64,000 bases of DNA from Alicyclobacillus mali (GTDB lineage Bacteria > Bacillota > Bacilli > Alicyclobacillales > Alicyclobacillaceae), in NCBI RefSeq assembly GCF_017329565.1, contig NZ_JAFMTT010000011.1. The stretch is one strand, 5' to 3'. Below are positions 25,038 to 34,425 of this stretch, one piece after another. Each line of letters opens with the position of its first letter. Position 1 is the stretch's first letter. A program made the position numbers and the translations under genes. A model generated the notes under the pieces. The model did not search any database. It worked only from the letters and a program-made list of their open reading frames with translations, and was not told where the DNA came from.

Positions 25038-26543
25038 ATGTTCTCAGGATGGATGCCGCAGATCATTTTCTCGGCTTGGCTGGTGGCCTGGGCCTTCTCC
25101 GGGTTGGCAGCGGGCCTTTGTTTGCCCCTGCGCGGGCCGCAAAGGCGCGTCGGGCTGCTGCTAGGTGGACTCGCACTCGTCGCGTTCATCTCGCTTGCGG
25201 GTCTCGTCTTCACGTCTGGTGAGGTCTATCGCGACGCACGGTTGGGCTGGGCCGTCTCTGCCTACATCGCCGCGCTGGGACTCGGGGTCGAGGCGTTTGC
25301 GATGCGCCACCTGGCAGGGAGCGAGCGATACGGCCGCTACTTCGCGTGGATGACCTGGACGCTGTTCTGCGCGAGCGCAAGCTGGATGGTCGACAACGCG
25401 ATTGCCTTCGCCGTCTGTTGGATAGGGATGGATGTCGGGATCGTGCGGCTCATCTCGCTGCAGCGAGGCAGCCGTGCGGTGCGGCGCGTCGTCCGCACAG
25501 CCTTCGTGAGGCTTCTGCCAAGCATGGGCGGTATCGCCCTGATATCACTTTTGTGCGTGAAGTCCTCCGGCCGAATCTCGCTCCACGCGGGCGTCGCGGC
25601 GCTGGCACAACGTCCTCACGTTGCGATTCTCGCGAGTCTCGTCCTTGCGCTGGTTGCGCTCGCACAAGCTGGCAATGCGCCGTTCATGCGTTGGTTGCTT
25701 GACTCGGCCATTACGCCGACGCCGGTGTCGGCGCTGATGCACGCAGGCGTGGTGAACGCTGGTGGCCTGCTGCTCGCCAAATTTGCGCCGGTTCTCGCGA
25801 CGGGGGGGGTCATCCCTCGCGCGCTGCTCATGGCTGCGGCGTGGGTCAGCATCGCCATCGGCACAGGGATCCTCATGATTCACGCGGATTACAAGCGTCA
25901 GCTCGTCGCGTCCACGATGGCACAAATGGGGCTCATGCTGACGGAGTGCGCCGTGGGGGCATATGCCGTCGCCATGGTCCATCTGGTGCTGCACGGGGTC
26001 TTCAAGGCAACGCTGTTCTTGCGATCCGGCTCGGCCGTGCCACGCCCCGACGAGGTTCTGGTCAAGGCGCAGGTGCTATCACCTCGTTTTCCGTGGGCAC
26101 AACTCGTCGGAGCGGCGTTCTTCCTCGTTTATGCCTTCCCTCGTCCGGCAGACGGGTTGAGCCTTTTGTCTGGTTTGTTGCTCGGCGCAGGGTGTGCGGT
26201 CGCCCTTGCGGCGGCCACGTCCCTACGCGCTGGGCGGTGGCTCGGCGCTGCGATCGCGCTGTTCGCGGGCGCGCTTGCCTTGGCACTCCGTGACGAGCTG
26301 ATCCGCGCGTGGGCGGTTCTCCTGGGGACGCCGGGATCAGGGGATGCGTGGCTTGCCGCGGTGGCGGCGGGACTGATCGCGCTTCACGCCGCGCTCTTTA
26401 CATGGCTGCGCAGACATCCTCGCCACCCGTGCTCCCTGCGCGCATACGCGTGGCTTGCACACATGGGCGATCCGAGCCCGCACGCTGCCGAGGCGCAACC
26501 CGCCGCGCTCGAAACGCTCGCAAAGGAGGCGATGCTTTCGTGA
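25038..26543 (+). CDS. mpsA: MpsA/DabB-like NuoL-family membrane subunit
   Basis: 501-residue polytopic membrane protein related to the ion-pumping subunits of complex I and Mrp antiporters. The hallmark SALMHAGVVNAGGLLLAKF (His and Asn of the proton path) is near residue 235-253, and the lysine of HADYKRQLVASTMAQMG near 280-296. In DabAB/MpsAB systems this subunit conducts H+ or Na+ to power the partner's conversion of CO2 to bicarbonate, or generates membrane potential. ATG 25038 follows TAGGAGGG; the longer frame runs into the upstream hairpin. Its stop overlaps the mpsB start (GTGA), so the two are translationally coupled. Confidence 0.9.
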   Translation: MFSGWMPQIIFSAWLVAWAFSGLAAGLCLPLRGPQRRVGLLLGGLALVAFISLAGLVFTSGEVYRDARLGWAVSAYIAALGLGVEAFAMRHLAGSERYGRYFAWMTWTLFCASASWMVDNAIAFAVCWIGMDVGIVRLISLQRGSRAVRRVVRTAFVRLLPSMGGIALISLLCVKSSGRISLHAGVAALAQRPHVAILASLVLALVALAQAGNAPFMRWLLDSAITPTPVSALMHAGVVNAGGLLLAKFAPVLATGGVIPRALLMAAAWVSIAIGTGILMIHADYKRQLVASTMAQMGLMLTECAVGAYAVAMVHLVLHGVFKATLFLRSGSAVPRPDEVLVKAQVLSPRFPWAQLVGAAFFLVYAFPRPADGLSLLSGLLLGAGCAVALAAATSLRAGRWLGAAIALFAGALALALRDELIRAWAVLLGTPGSGDAWLAAVAAGLIALHAALFTWLRRHPRHPCSLRAYAWLAHMGDPSPHAAEAQPAALETLAKEAMLS

Positions 26544-29083
26544 TCTCGTCCACCCTGGCCATGCCCTACGCTCCGTGGACTCCGACATCCGCCGCAGCCG
26601 CCGCCGAGATGGCGCTCGATGTGACCGCCGTTCAGTGGCCCCTCTCGGTGTGGATTGCCCGGCATCCCTGGCCGGCACTGGAACACTTGTCCTTCCTGGA
26701 GGCGATGCGGAGATTGCAGGCGCTCGGTGGGGTGCGGCTTTACCCGTCCTGGCGCCTGCTGCAGGACGCAAAGTCCCGCGGCGAGATTGATCCAAACGCG
26801 CTCCAGGATCGAATGGATCAATATCTGGACCACTACGTGCCAGCGACGCTGCGCGCGGCATTTGCGCGTATCCAGCCCCGCCTGACGCTGGAGCAGGCCG
26901 AGCTTCCTATCTCCGCCGAAGCGGCGGCGCTCGCTGCGCGGACGGCCGCGCGCGTGGACCTGCCCCACGATGCGCTTCGCTTTCCGCTGCCGTCCGACGA
27001 GGCGAGGACGCGCGTCGATGCGCTCACGTCGCGTTACCTGCGTCTGTATCTGGACCGGGGGCAGTCGGCGTGGGCCATGCCAGGGCGGGATGAGGGCCTT
27101 TTCGCGGCCGCCCGTGCGCTTCTCATGCGCGATCCAGCCCTCAGCAAGGCCGAGCGGCGGCGCGTGGAGGAGCTGCCGCGAGACCCCGACGAGGTGCTCG
27201 CGTTTGGGCTCGACCGGTTCCGCGTAGCGCCGCGCTTCGCGGCGGACTACTTTCGTGTGCACCACCTGCGCATGCCTGGATTTGTGGGCGCGCTGCGTTA
27301 TCGGGATCGGGAGGAGGGCGGCCAAGGCCGCCTGATGCGGGAGTATCTCGCGCTGCGCATCCTCATCGAGTGGGCTGTTGCAGGGCCTGATGGCGTCTTC
27401 GCGCCTCATCCCGATTGGACCGGTCTGGCTCAGGCGGCTGCGCACGTCGCGGACGTCGAAGGAGAGCTGGCAGACGATCTCGTCCTCGCCGTGCACCGAT
27501 ACATGACCGCCGATCGGTACGCTGTGTGGCTTGAGGCCTGGGAACAGACGCTGGACGCGCAGCTCGTGCGATCCGGCGCCGCGCCCAGCCGCACGCAGGA
27601 AGCCGACGCCCAGTTGCTGTTCTGCATCGACGTGCGCTCGGAGCGACTGCGTCGCCATCTCGAGGCGCTCGGCCCGTACGCGACCTACGGCTGCGCAGGC
27701 TTTTTCAATCTCCCAGTGCGGACGCAACCCTTGGACAGCGCGTATGCGCACCCGAGTTGTCCGGCCATCGTGACGCCTGTGGCCGACATGCGGGAGCGAG
27801 CGATGGAGCCGAGCGCCTATGATCGCCGCCTCCGCGTCACAGGTGCTCTGCGAGCGGTGGGGCTTTCGTTCAAGAAGCTGAAACAGGCGAGTGTGGCATC
27901 CCTCGCTTTGCCGGAGCTCTCGGGCGGATACCTCGCGCTGCACGCGCTTGTCCAGTCGGTCCCGCGCGCGTCGGCCCGTCTTCGCGGCCTCTTGCGTGAT
28001 TCCCTGCCGCTCGTGCATACGCGGTGGGAACCCGCCGGTGAAGCGCATCGCTCCGCGGATCCGCGGAATTCGGCGCTTGGTGAGACGGCGCAGCTGTTTG
28101 CGTCCGCGGCCGCCGACTTGTTTCGATCGATGGGTCTGACAGAGTTCGCTCGCCTGGTTGTTCTCTGCGGCCACGAAGCGCGGGTGGAGAATCAGCCCCA
28201 TCGGGCGGCGTTCGAATGCGGAGCGTGTGGCGGACAATCGGGGCGGCACAACGCGCGACTGCTCGCCCTGGCGCTGAATCAGGCCGACGTCAGGCGCTTG
28301 CTTCGCGACCAGCACGGCCTCCACATTCCGGACGAGACGGTGTTTCTCGCGGCAGTGCACATCACCACGACGGACGAGATCGAGTGGGTTGAGGTGCCAA
28401 AGATGCCTGCGCAAACCGAGCGATTGTGGCAGCAGCTCGATACGAACTTGCGCCGAGCCGGGGCGTCCGCGGCCGCCGAGCGCCTCGAGCAACTTCCCGG
28501 CGCAGAGGGGCGTCCGGATCAGCGCGAGGTCGTTCGCCGCGCCTGCGATTGGAGCGAGATCCGGCCGGAGTGGGGGCTGGCGCGCAACCGCGCCTTTTGG
28601 ATTGGCCGCCTGCCCCACCTCGATGAGCGCCTCCGCGGCCAGGTGTTCGCGCACGACTACGACTGGCGGTGCGATCCCGACGGGGCCTACCTCCGCGCGA
28701 TTGTGTCGGGTCCCGTGACCGTGGCGCAGTGGATCAATTTGCAGTATTACGCCTCGGCGGTGGCGCCGCACGTTCACGGGGGAGGCAACAAGGTCCTGCA
28801 GACGGTCACCGCCGGCGTCGGCGTCATGCACGGAAACGCGAGCGATCTGCTGCCCGGACTTCCATGGCAGTCGATTGCGGCCGACGATGGCCACCTGTAC
28901 CACCGTCCGCTGCGGCTGACGGTGGTGATGGAGGTGCCTGTGGCGCATGCAGCCCTCCTGCTCCGAGACCATGCCGACTTTCGGCAAAAGGTGCAGAACG
29001 GCTGGCTGCGGCTTTGGGTGCGGGATACGCAATCGAACAAATGGTGGTCTGCCGCGGAAGTCCTCCGAAATGCCCAGGGGTGA
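26540..29083 (+). CDS. mpsB: MpsB/DabA (DUF2309, UPF0753) zinc carbonic-anhydrase-like subunit
   Basis: Peripheral cytoplasmic partner of MpsA, 847 residues. DabA has a beta-carbonic-anhydrase-like zinc site. All four expected residues are visible: Cys362 and Asp364 in LLFCIDVRSER, His545 in VVLCGHEARVENQPH and Cys560 in FECGACGGQSGRHNAR. Late conserved blocks ARNRAFWIGRLPHLDER and QWINLQYYASAVAPHVHGGGNK are also present. GTG 26540 overlaps the mpsA stop and follows AAAGGAGGCG. With MpsA it probably forms a CO2/bicarbonate-accumulating or cation-translocating complex. The extra upstream reading frame overlaps mpsA and is not translated. Confidence 0.92.
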   Translation: MISSTLAMPYAPWTPTSAAAAAEMALDVTAVQWPLSVWIARHPWPALEHLSFLEAMRRLQALGGVRLYPSWRLLQDAKSRGEIDPNALQDRMDQYLDHYVPATLRAAFARIQPRLTLEQAELPISAEAAALAARTAARVDLPHDALRFPLPSDEARTRVDALTSRYLRLYLDRGQSAWAMPGRDEGLFAAARALLMRDPALSKAERRRVEELPRDPDEVLAFGLDRFRVAPRFAADYFRVHHLRMPGFVGALRYRDREEGGQGRLMREYLALRILIEWAVAGPDGVFAPHPDWTGLAQAAAHVADVEGELADDLVLAVHRYMTADRYAVWLEAWEQTLDAQLVRSGAAPSRTQEADAQLLFCIDVRSERLRRHLEALGPYATYGCAGFFNLPVRTQPLDSAYAHPSCPAIVTPVADMRERAMEPSAYDRRLRVTGALRAVGLSFKKLKQASVASLALPELSGGYLALHALVQSVPRASARLRGLLRDSLPLVHTRWEPAGEAHRSADPRNSALGETAQLFASAAADLFRSMGLTEFARLVVLCGHEARVENQPHRAAFECGACGGQSGRHNARLLALALNQADVRRLLRDQHGLHIPDETVFLAAVHITTTDEIEWVEVPKMPAQTERLWQQLDTNLRRAGASAAAERLEQLPGAEGRPDQREVVRRACDWSEIRPEWGLARNRAFWIGRLPHLDERLRGQVFAHDYDWRCDPDGAYLRAIVSGPVTVAQWINLQYYASAVAPHVHGGGNKVLQTVTAGVGVMHGNASDLLPGLPWQSIAADDGHLYHRPLRLTVVMEVPVAHAALLLRDHADFRQKVQNGWLRLWVRDTQSNKWWSAAEVLRNAQG

Positions 29084-29247
29084 CTGGGACACGTGGCGGT
29101 TTGTCACTCGGTTGTCACGTCTGGGGGTAAGCGCCCATTGCGTTACCCCCTGGCGTACCGTATCATGATGGCACTGAGGCATTCGTTCGTGCACAAAGGA
29201 ATGGCGAAGGAATCGCGAAGTCGCCACAACACCAAGGTGCGTTCGCG
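29084..29247 (+). promoter_or_regulatory. intergenic region before the Pel-like operon: hairpin and candidate promoter
   Basis: An 8-bp hairpin GGGGGTAA (29123-29130) / TTACCCCC (29143-29150) has no T tail, so it is a weak terminator for mpsB. A possible promoter reads -35 TTGCGT (29138-29143), 17-nt spacer, -10 TATCAT (29161-29166), with the -35 inside the hairpin arm; about 80 nt of leader follow. Confidence 0.4.
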
Positions 29248-30186
29248 ATGGTGAATGTCTATCTTGAAGCGCGGGGTGAGTGTGTGGTCGAACAATCCGC
29301 ACTGAGCTTCCATCAGGGTATGGAACTCTATGCGATGGGAGAATACAGTGAGGCGCTGAACGCGTTTTTGGAAGAGGCGAGATCGCTCGAGGGGAACGTG
29401 CCGCAGCGGGCGGGGGTCGCGTACCGCCAGGCGGCGCTCTGCGCGCGACGCCTCGGGCGAATGGACGACTTCGACCACTACATGCGGTTGGCGGGGCGCG
29501 AATTCTTGCGCGCGAGTGAGCTGCCGGATCAGCCTGCCCAGCATATCCGCGAGTACTCGCTTCTGGCGGCCCAATGTTTTCTCGCAGTTGAAAACCTGGA
29601 CCTTTCCTCCAAAAGCGTGACGCGAGCCAAGACGGTCGAGGTGGCCCTGGAGGAGCCCATGTCGGAGGCGGTCGCCACGGCTGTGGAAGAAGGGCAAGAG
29701 GGACTGCCAGATGCTCGCGCCGGTTTTGGGGTGGGCGCGGGCGAGCCCGTGGACGAGGCGCCGCGGCAGGGAGCCATCCAGGCGAACGATGCGACGCTCG
29801 GCGCGGACATCGGCTCGCTCTCCGAGGCGCCGGCAGGCGCCGAGGAGAATGAACTGCCGCGAGGTGAAGCGCGAGATCATCTCGCGCGCGTCCTGCGGGA
29901 AGTCGAGACGCGCTTGACCGGGGCCGCCTTCGAGCGATCGGATGGCGATCACGTTGGCCCTGCTGCGACCGGATGGAACGAGCGGAATTTGGGGGCGCGC
30001 GAACAAGCCCCGCGGAACGAGCCTGCGCAGGTGCCGCGCCGCATGGAGGCGAGTTGGGCGGCTGAGGTGCTGGACGAAATTGGCGAGATCCACGCGCAGA
30101 TGGTGGAGGCGGAGCGGCGCATGCTGGAACTGGAGCGGCGGCTGCACCGGATGCTGCGTGAACTGAGCGCGGAGGGACGCCTGTGA
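29248..30186 (+). CDS. TPR-like protein with C-terminal coiled coil, first gene of Pel-like operon
   Basis: 312 residues, no signal peptide or membrane segment. Residues ~15-105 form helical pairs of TPR type (QGMELYAMGEYSEALNAFLEEA, then AGVAYRQAALCARRLG). The middle (130-240) is acidic, Ala/Glu-rich and probably disordered. The last ~45 residues (LDEIGEIHAQMVEAERRMLELERRL) are a predicted coiled coil. I do not recognise a specific family. Position before PelF and PelG suggests a scaffold in the position that TPR-bearing PelE holds in known pel operons, but similarity to PelE is not demonstrated. ATG 29248 follows AAGGTG by 8 nt; GTG 29284 is an alternative. Its stop overlaps pelF (GTGA). 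Confidence 0.7.
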   Translation: MVNVYLEARGECVVEQSALSFHQGMELYAMGEYSEALNAFLEEARSLEGNVPQRAGVAYRQAALCARRLGRMDDFDHYMRLAGREFLRASELPDQPAQHIREYSLLAAQCFLAVENLDLSSKSVTRAKTVEVALEEPMSEAVATAVEEGQEGLPDARAGFGVGAGEPVDEAPRQGAIQANDATLGADIGSLSEAPAGAEENELPRGEARDHLARVLREVETRLTGAAFERSDGDHVGPAATGWNERNLGAREQAPRNEPAQVPRRMEASWAAEVLDEIGEIHAQMVEAERRMLELERRLHRMLRELSAEGRL

Positions 30187-31706
30187 GGTCGCGCAAGGCG
30201 CCTGTGTCGGATGTGTTGCTGGCCACCGAGGGCACGTATCCCTACACGCTCGGCGGTGTCAGTGCGTGGGCGGATCGGCTGATCCGCGGGCTTGCCGATC
30301 AGCGCTTCACCGTCTACGCGGTGGTCGCAAATCCTGGCGCGACGCCGCGTTACGCGCTGCCCGAAAACGTCGACCGGCTTCTGATGGTGCCGCTCTGGGG
30401 GACGGATCGCCACGAGGAATTCTCGTGGAATCCGCAGATGTCGTGGAATCTCGGAACGCGCAAATCGTTTCAGCGAGACTTTCTGCCAGCCTACGAGGCG
30501 TTTTTGACGGCCTGCCTGCGGCCAGCCGAGGCGCGGCTGGACGAGGCGCTGGCGGCGCTTCGCGTGATGGCGGCATTCGCCGAGCGCGGGAACATGAAAT
30601 ACGCGCTACGACACGCGAAGACCTGGGACATCCTTCGATCCCGCCTCTCGGAGCATCCTCTGTTTCGCCACCTGAACTTGTTCGAGGCGGTCGATATCGG
30701 CAAGCTCTTGTACCGATACCTGGCGCCGCTCGCCTTCCCGGTTCCGGAAGCTCGCATCTACCACGCGTCCGCGGCGGCCTTCTGCGCGCTGCCGCTCGTG
30801 ATGGCGAAGGAGCGGCATCACCGGCCACTGCTCGTCACCGAACACGGGGTGTATTATCGCGAGCGGCTGCTGTCCATCGGCAGGATGGAGCGGGCCGCGC
30901 CCTATCGCTACTTTCTCTCGAGCCTGTACGGCTTGGTGGTGCGCTTGGTGTATCAGGCCGCGGACAGCGTCGCGCCGGTGGCGAAATTCAACGCGCTGTG
31001 GGAACAGAAGCTTGGCGTTCCCCCTGAGCGGATCCATCCCATTCCGAATGGCGTCGATCCGCGCGCGTTCCATATCACGCGCAATCCCGGATCAGGGAAC
31101 CAGCCGCTTCGCCTCGTGATGATCGCGCGCATCGATCCGCTGAAAGACATTCACACCGCCATCCGCGCCATGCGTAGTCTTCACGAGACCTATGGGAGTC
31201 GGCCCGAGCTGGTGGGCGCCACGCTCACCATCTACGGGCCCGCGCCGGACCCCGCTTACGAGGCTTCGTGTCGCGATCTCGTCCGCGAGTACAGGCTGGA
31301 GAACGTCGTTCGCTTTGCAGGGCCAACCGACGACGTGAACGGCGCCCTCAACAGCGGAGATATCGCGGTCATGTCGAGCTCGTCCGAGGGATTTCCCTAT
31401 GCCGCTGTGGAGGCGGTCATGGCTGGACGGCCCATCGTGGCCACCAACGTCGGCGGGATGAGCGAGATTGTCCAGCCGCCGTACGGAATCCTCGTGCCGC
31501 CGCGTCGGCCGCGGGAGCTCGCGGATGCCATCGCGCGATTGGCGGCGGACCGCGGCCAGCTGGCGGCGCTCGGGCGCCTGGGGCGAGATCGCATGCTCGC
31601 GGAATTTACGCTCGATCGGTTTCTTGATAGGTATCGGGCTTGGTACAACGAATGGGCGAGTGAAGGGGAGCATGGGCATGAGCGCCGAGATCGAGAGACC
31701 GTTTGA
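30183..31706 (+). CDS. pelF: PelF-like GT4 glycosyltransferase
   Basis: Cytosolic sugar-nucleotide-dependent glycosyltransferase, 507 residues, resembling PelF, which polymerises the Pel exopolysaccharide from UDP-sugars. N-terminal TEGTYPYTLGGVSAWADRLI near 15-34 is the typical PelF opening. The GT4 C-domain includes IPNGVDPRAF near 287, ARIDPLKDIHTAI, and the EX7E motif SEGFPYAAVEAV near 402-413. GTG 30183 overlaps the preceding stop (GTGA). The 3' end overlaps pelG by 29 nt. Strong translational coupling implies fixed stoichiometry with the export proteins. Confidence 0.85.
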   Translation: MRSRKAPVSDVLLATEGTYPYTLGGVSAWADRLIRGLADQRFTVYAVVANPGATPRYALPENVDRLLMVPLWGTDRHEEFSWNPQMSWNLGTRKSFQRDFLPAYEAFLTACLRPAEARLDEALAALRVMAAFAERGNMKYALRHAKTWDILRSRLSEHPLFRHLNLFEAVDIGKLLYRYLAPLAFPVPEARIYHASAAAFCALPLVMAKERHHRPLLVTEHGVYYRERLLSIGRMERAAPYRYFLSSLYGLVVRLVYQAADSVAPVAKFNALWEQKLGVPPERIHPIPNGVDPRAFHITRNPGSGNQPLRLVMIARIDPLKDIHTAIRAMRSLHETYGSRPELVGATLTIYGPAPDPAYEASCRDLVREYRLENVVRFAGPTDDVNGALNSGDIAVMSSSSEGFPYAAVEAVMAGRPIVATNVGGMSEIVQPPYGILVPPRRPRELADAIARLAADRGQLAALGRLGRDRMLAEFTLDRFLDRYRAWYNEWASEGEHGHERRDRETV

Positions 31707-33354
31707 AGGGTCGGGCGAGGACGAGATCCAGCAGTTGCATTCGCTCGCGTACCTCGTGGTGAGTCGACAACCCCATCCGCGCAACGTGCTCGAGGTGGCG
31801 GTTCACCTCGAGGACAGTGGCTATGGGAACGAGGCGGCCCGGGCCCTCGGCTTTCGCGATGTGTTCCATCTCGCTGAAGCGGTTTGGGAACGGATTCCTT
31901 TGTGCCAGACGCCCGAGGAGATTGAGAAGCCGAGCCCCATTGGCTGGTTTCGGAAAGCGGCGGAACAGTATTTCCGCGGCGTCGGCTACACAGCGCCGTG
32001 GATGATGAGCGTGTTGATGCTCTTCATCACGCGCGTGGCGCTTTGGTCGTCGCTCTCCGCCTCGCAGGAGGTCGCTACGGCGGTCAGCCTCGCGTTTTTC
32101 ACGGCAACGGTGTGCGCTGGCGCCGTCTCGCAGGTGTTCGCTTTGCGCGCGCTGTTTTACCTGGGTCAGAACAACTGGATCCTCTTCCGCTGGATTGCGA
32201 CGCGCGCCATTGTGCACGGGTCAGCCGTGTCCGCGCTCGTCATTGCGCTCGTCTTCCGATTCGCCATTGCGCTGGCATACGGCCCAGCGTACGGAAATCT
32301 CTTTCTCGAATATGCACTCGCCATCTACCTGTTTCAGATTGCGCTGGCGCCGCTCTATCTCCTGCGGCGCATCCTAGGGCTCGCCGTGACCACAGCCATC
32401 GCGCTCGTCATCACCTGGTTCGCCATCTGGAACATCGAGCGCGTGAACAGCGGCGCGTATTTCGGCCAGGCCGTTCAACAGGCGCAGATCCTTGGATTGG
32501 TGATTGCTGGCGCAGGCGCGCTCATCGGCGTGTACTCATACGCAGTGCTGCGATCACGGCGCCAGCTTCGCAGGCTCCTTCCCGAGGAAATCGGCGATGG
32601 CCCGCACGATCGCGCCGTGCGCCGCGCCCCCATCCGCGTGCAGATTCCAAGGTTTCTGCCGGTGTGGCGTCAACTCTGGCCGTATGCGCTGTACGGGATG
32701 GGTTACTTTTGCATGCTGTTTGTGGACCGCATTGTGGCGGGCGTGCACTTTGGCGCGCTGCAGGGCGTGCATCATTACGTCTATCCGCCGACGTACGAAC
32801 TGACGACAGATCTTGCCACGCTCGAGCTGTTTCCCATGATGGGGTTTGTGTTCTACTTCATGACCGAGCTCTCGGATCGGTTCCTCGGGTGGATGATGCG
32901 CTATCGTGTCACGGAGAGCGAAGGATTTCATCGCACGCTGCTTCGCTTCTTCATTACGCGCGTCGCGCTGCTTGCCGTCATTGGCATTGCGGTGGGGCTC
33001 GCGGCGCCGCCGGTCCTTTTGCACCTGCCGGCCACGCTCATTGCGCCGATTCTGGTGGCCGGTCCGCCGTATCAATGGGCGCTGCATCTCGCGGCCCTCA
33101 CGTACGGCGTACTGCCCGTCGGGCTGTTCGCGAGCCAGTTCCTGTTCTTCTGGGGCGTGCGTTTCGCGTCTGCACTCGCGGTGTGGGCCGGCACGCTCTG
33201 CGGCGGCCTGGTGGCGGCCATGACGGTGAATGGCAGCGACGCCTACGCCGTCTTTGGTATGGTGACCGCCATCTGTGTGTTTGCCGCGGTGACGGTCATC
33301 GTGGGCATTCGAACCGCGCGGAGGGGAGATCTGCAACTGTATGCCAGCTATTGA
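31678..33354 (+). CDS. pelG: PelG-like polysaccharide export membrane protein
   Basis: Predicted Wzx/MATE-like membrane transporter, 558 residues with about 12 hydrophobic helices from residue ~105 on. In known pel systems PelG forms the inner-membrane complex that exports the polymer made by PelF. The first ~100 residues are hydrophilic (EDEIQQLHSLAYLVVSRQ onward) and make this protein longer than the ~456-residue Pseudomonas PelG. ATG 31678 is best: GGGGAG at 31665-31670 is 7 nt upstream, while ATG 31672 is too close. Overlaps the next gene by 14 nt. Confidence 0.82.
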   Translation: MSAEIERPFEGSGEDEIQQLHSLAYLVVSRQPHPRNVLEVAVHLEDSGYGNEAARALGFRDVFHLAEAVWERIPLCQTPEEIEKPSPIGWFRKAAEQYFRGVGYTAPWMMSVLMLFITRVALWSSLSASQEVATAVSLAFFTATVCAGAVSQVFALRALFYLGQNNWILFRWIATRAIVHGSAVSALVIALVFRFAIALAYGPAYGNLFLEYALAIYLFQIALAPLYLLRRILGLAVTTAIALVITWFAIWNIERVNSGAYFGQAVQQAQILGLVIAGAGALIGVYSYAVLRSRRQLRRLLPEEIGDGPHDRAVRRAPIRVQIPRFLPVWRQLWPYALYGMGYFCMLFVDRIVAGVHFGALQGVHHYVYPPTYELTTDLATLELFPMMGFVFYFMTELSDRFLGWMMRYRVTESEGFHRTLLRFFITRVALLAVIGIAVGLAAPPVLLHLPATLIAPILVAGPPYQWALHLAALTYGVLPVGLFASQFLFFWGVRFASALAVWAGTLCGGLVAAMTVNGSDAYAVFGMVTAICVFAAVTVIVGIRTARRGDLQLYASY

Positions 33355-34399
33355 GACTTCGCGCAGCGGGCGATTGCACTATCGCCCCTTGGAGCGCGTC
33401 TTTTTGGCGATCATGCTGGTCATCGCGATCGCGGTCGCCGCATGGGGCGCGTGGATTGAGCGGCGCCCGCAGACCACGGCGCCGCTCCTTCGCGGTCCGG
33501 CCGGATCGCTCGTTCCCATTGCCGCACCGGTGGTTACGGAGTTCGATCAGGACTCGCAGGCGCCGCACCAGATCCAGAGCTCGACCTCGTGGCTCCTGCC
33601 CCCCTATTATCAGTGGGAGGCGAACGGCAGTGCGGGCGCGAAACTCGGTTTCGTGCGCGTGCGCGGCGGGTTGCTGACGGTGGGTGTGCGATCCGCCACG
33701 CCGGACTTCCGCGGCTACTTCCTCACGACGAGGGATCCGTTTCCCGCAGGATGGTACGCGCACACGTGGGCCGTTTCTCCGCCCGCAGTGACGTCTGGCG
33801 TGGGAGAGTTGGTGTTTGCCGTTCAGACGGCGACGACGGATCAGACGGGGCTCATCAATTACGTGTTCGTGTCGCTCGTGACGACGCGCGTCCGCGGTCA
33901 TCTTCGTTCAACGTGGGAGATTGGCTACGCCTACGGATACGAGAAAGACGCGCACAGCGTGATTCTGAAAAAGATCCCGGAGAGCGCGGTTCAACCCGAA
34001 AATGGGATGTATCACCTGGTGATTTGGACGGATGGGTCCACGGCATACCGCGCCTGGATCAACGGCGAGGAGGTGTTCGCGTCAAGCGCGCTCCACATGC
34101 AGATTGCGCCGCCGTTCGACGCGTACCTGGAGGTTCAGGAAAAGAACACGCCGTACGCGGTGCAGTACCGGCGGTTCGCCGCGGTGCAAGCAGGCGGTGT
34201 CCTTCTGCGCGGCCTCCCCGCGCGCGCGGAAGTCTTGTGGAAGGGTCACACGTATCGCCCGAAGGGCGGAGACGTGGTGTTGCCCGTGTCCGCGCAGGCG
34301 GGCGAAGCGAGCGGTCACCTGTCGATCGTGATGGACGGCAAAGAGACGGGCGGCGATGTGACGGTCTGGGCAGGGCAGGAGCTTACGTACGAGTCGTGA
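33341..34399 (+). CDS. membrane-anchored exported protein of the Pel-like operon
   Basis: 352 residues. A short basic N-terminus and one hydrophobic segment (about 19-39) anchor a large extracytoplasmic domain. The rest is beta-rich with Trp and Tyr clusters (WLLPPYYQWEANGSAGAKLG near 85, GYFLTTRDPFPAGWYAHTWAV near 125, VIWTDGSTAYRAWINGEEVF near 227), reminiscent of a concanavalin/jelly-roll carbohydrate-binding fold, then a small C-terminal beta domain. I do not recognise the family. Overlap with pelG and its cell-surface location suggest a polymer-binding or secretion role. ATG 33341 follows GGAGGGGAG at ~12 nt. Confidence 0.7.
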   Translation: MPAIETSRSGRLHYRPLERVFLAIMLVIAIAVAAWGAWIERRPQTTAPLLRGPAGSLVPIAAPVVTEFDQDSQAPHQIQSSTSWLLPPYYQWEANGSAGAKLGFVRVRGGLLTVGVRSATPDFRGYFLTTRDPFPAGWYAHTWAVSPPAVTSGVGELVFAVQTATTDQTGLINYVFVSLVTTRVRGHLRSTWEIGYAYGYEKDAHSVILKKIPESAVQPENGMYHLVIWTDGSTAYRAWINGEEVFASSALHMQIAPPFDAYLEVQEKNTPYAVQYRRFAAVQAGGVLLRGLPARAEVLWKGHTYRPKGGDVVLPVSAQAGEASGHLSIVMDGKETGGDVTVWAGQELTYES

Positions 34400-34425
34400 G
34401 ACCTTCGGGCAGCGCGTGTCCCGCT

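Noticed and set aside
26384..30235. 1283-codon open frame on the minus strand opposite mpsB and the TPR gene
   Set aside because: It is a shadow of high-GC coding DNA: the plus strand carries full-length MpsB and its neighbours with ribosome binding sites and zinc motifs; the minus frame has low-complexity Arg/His/Pro composition.
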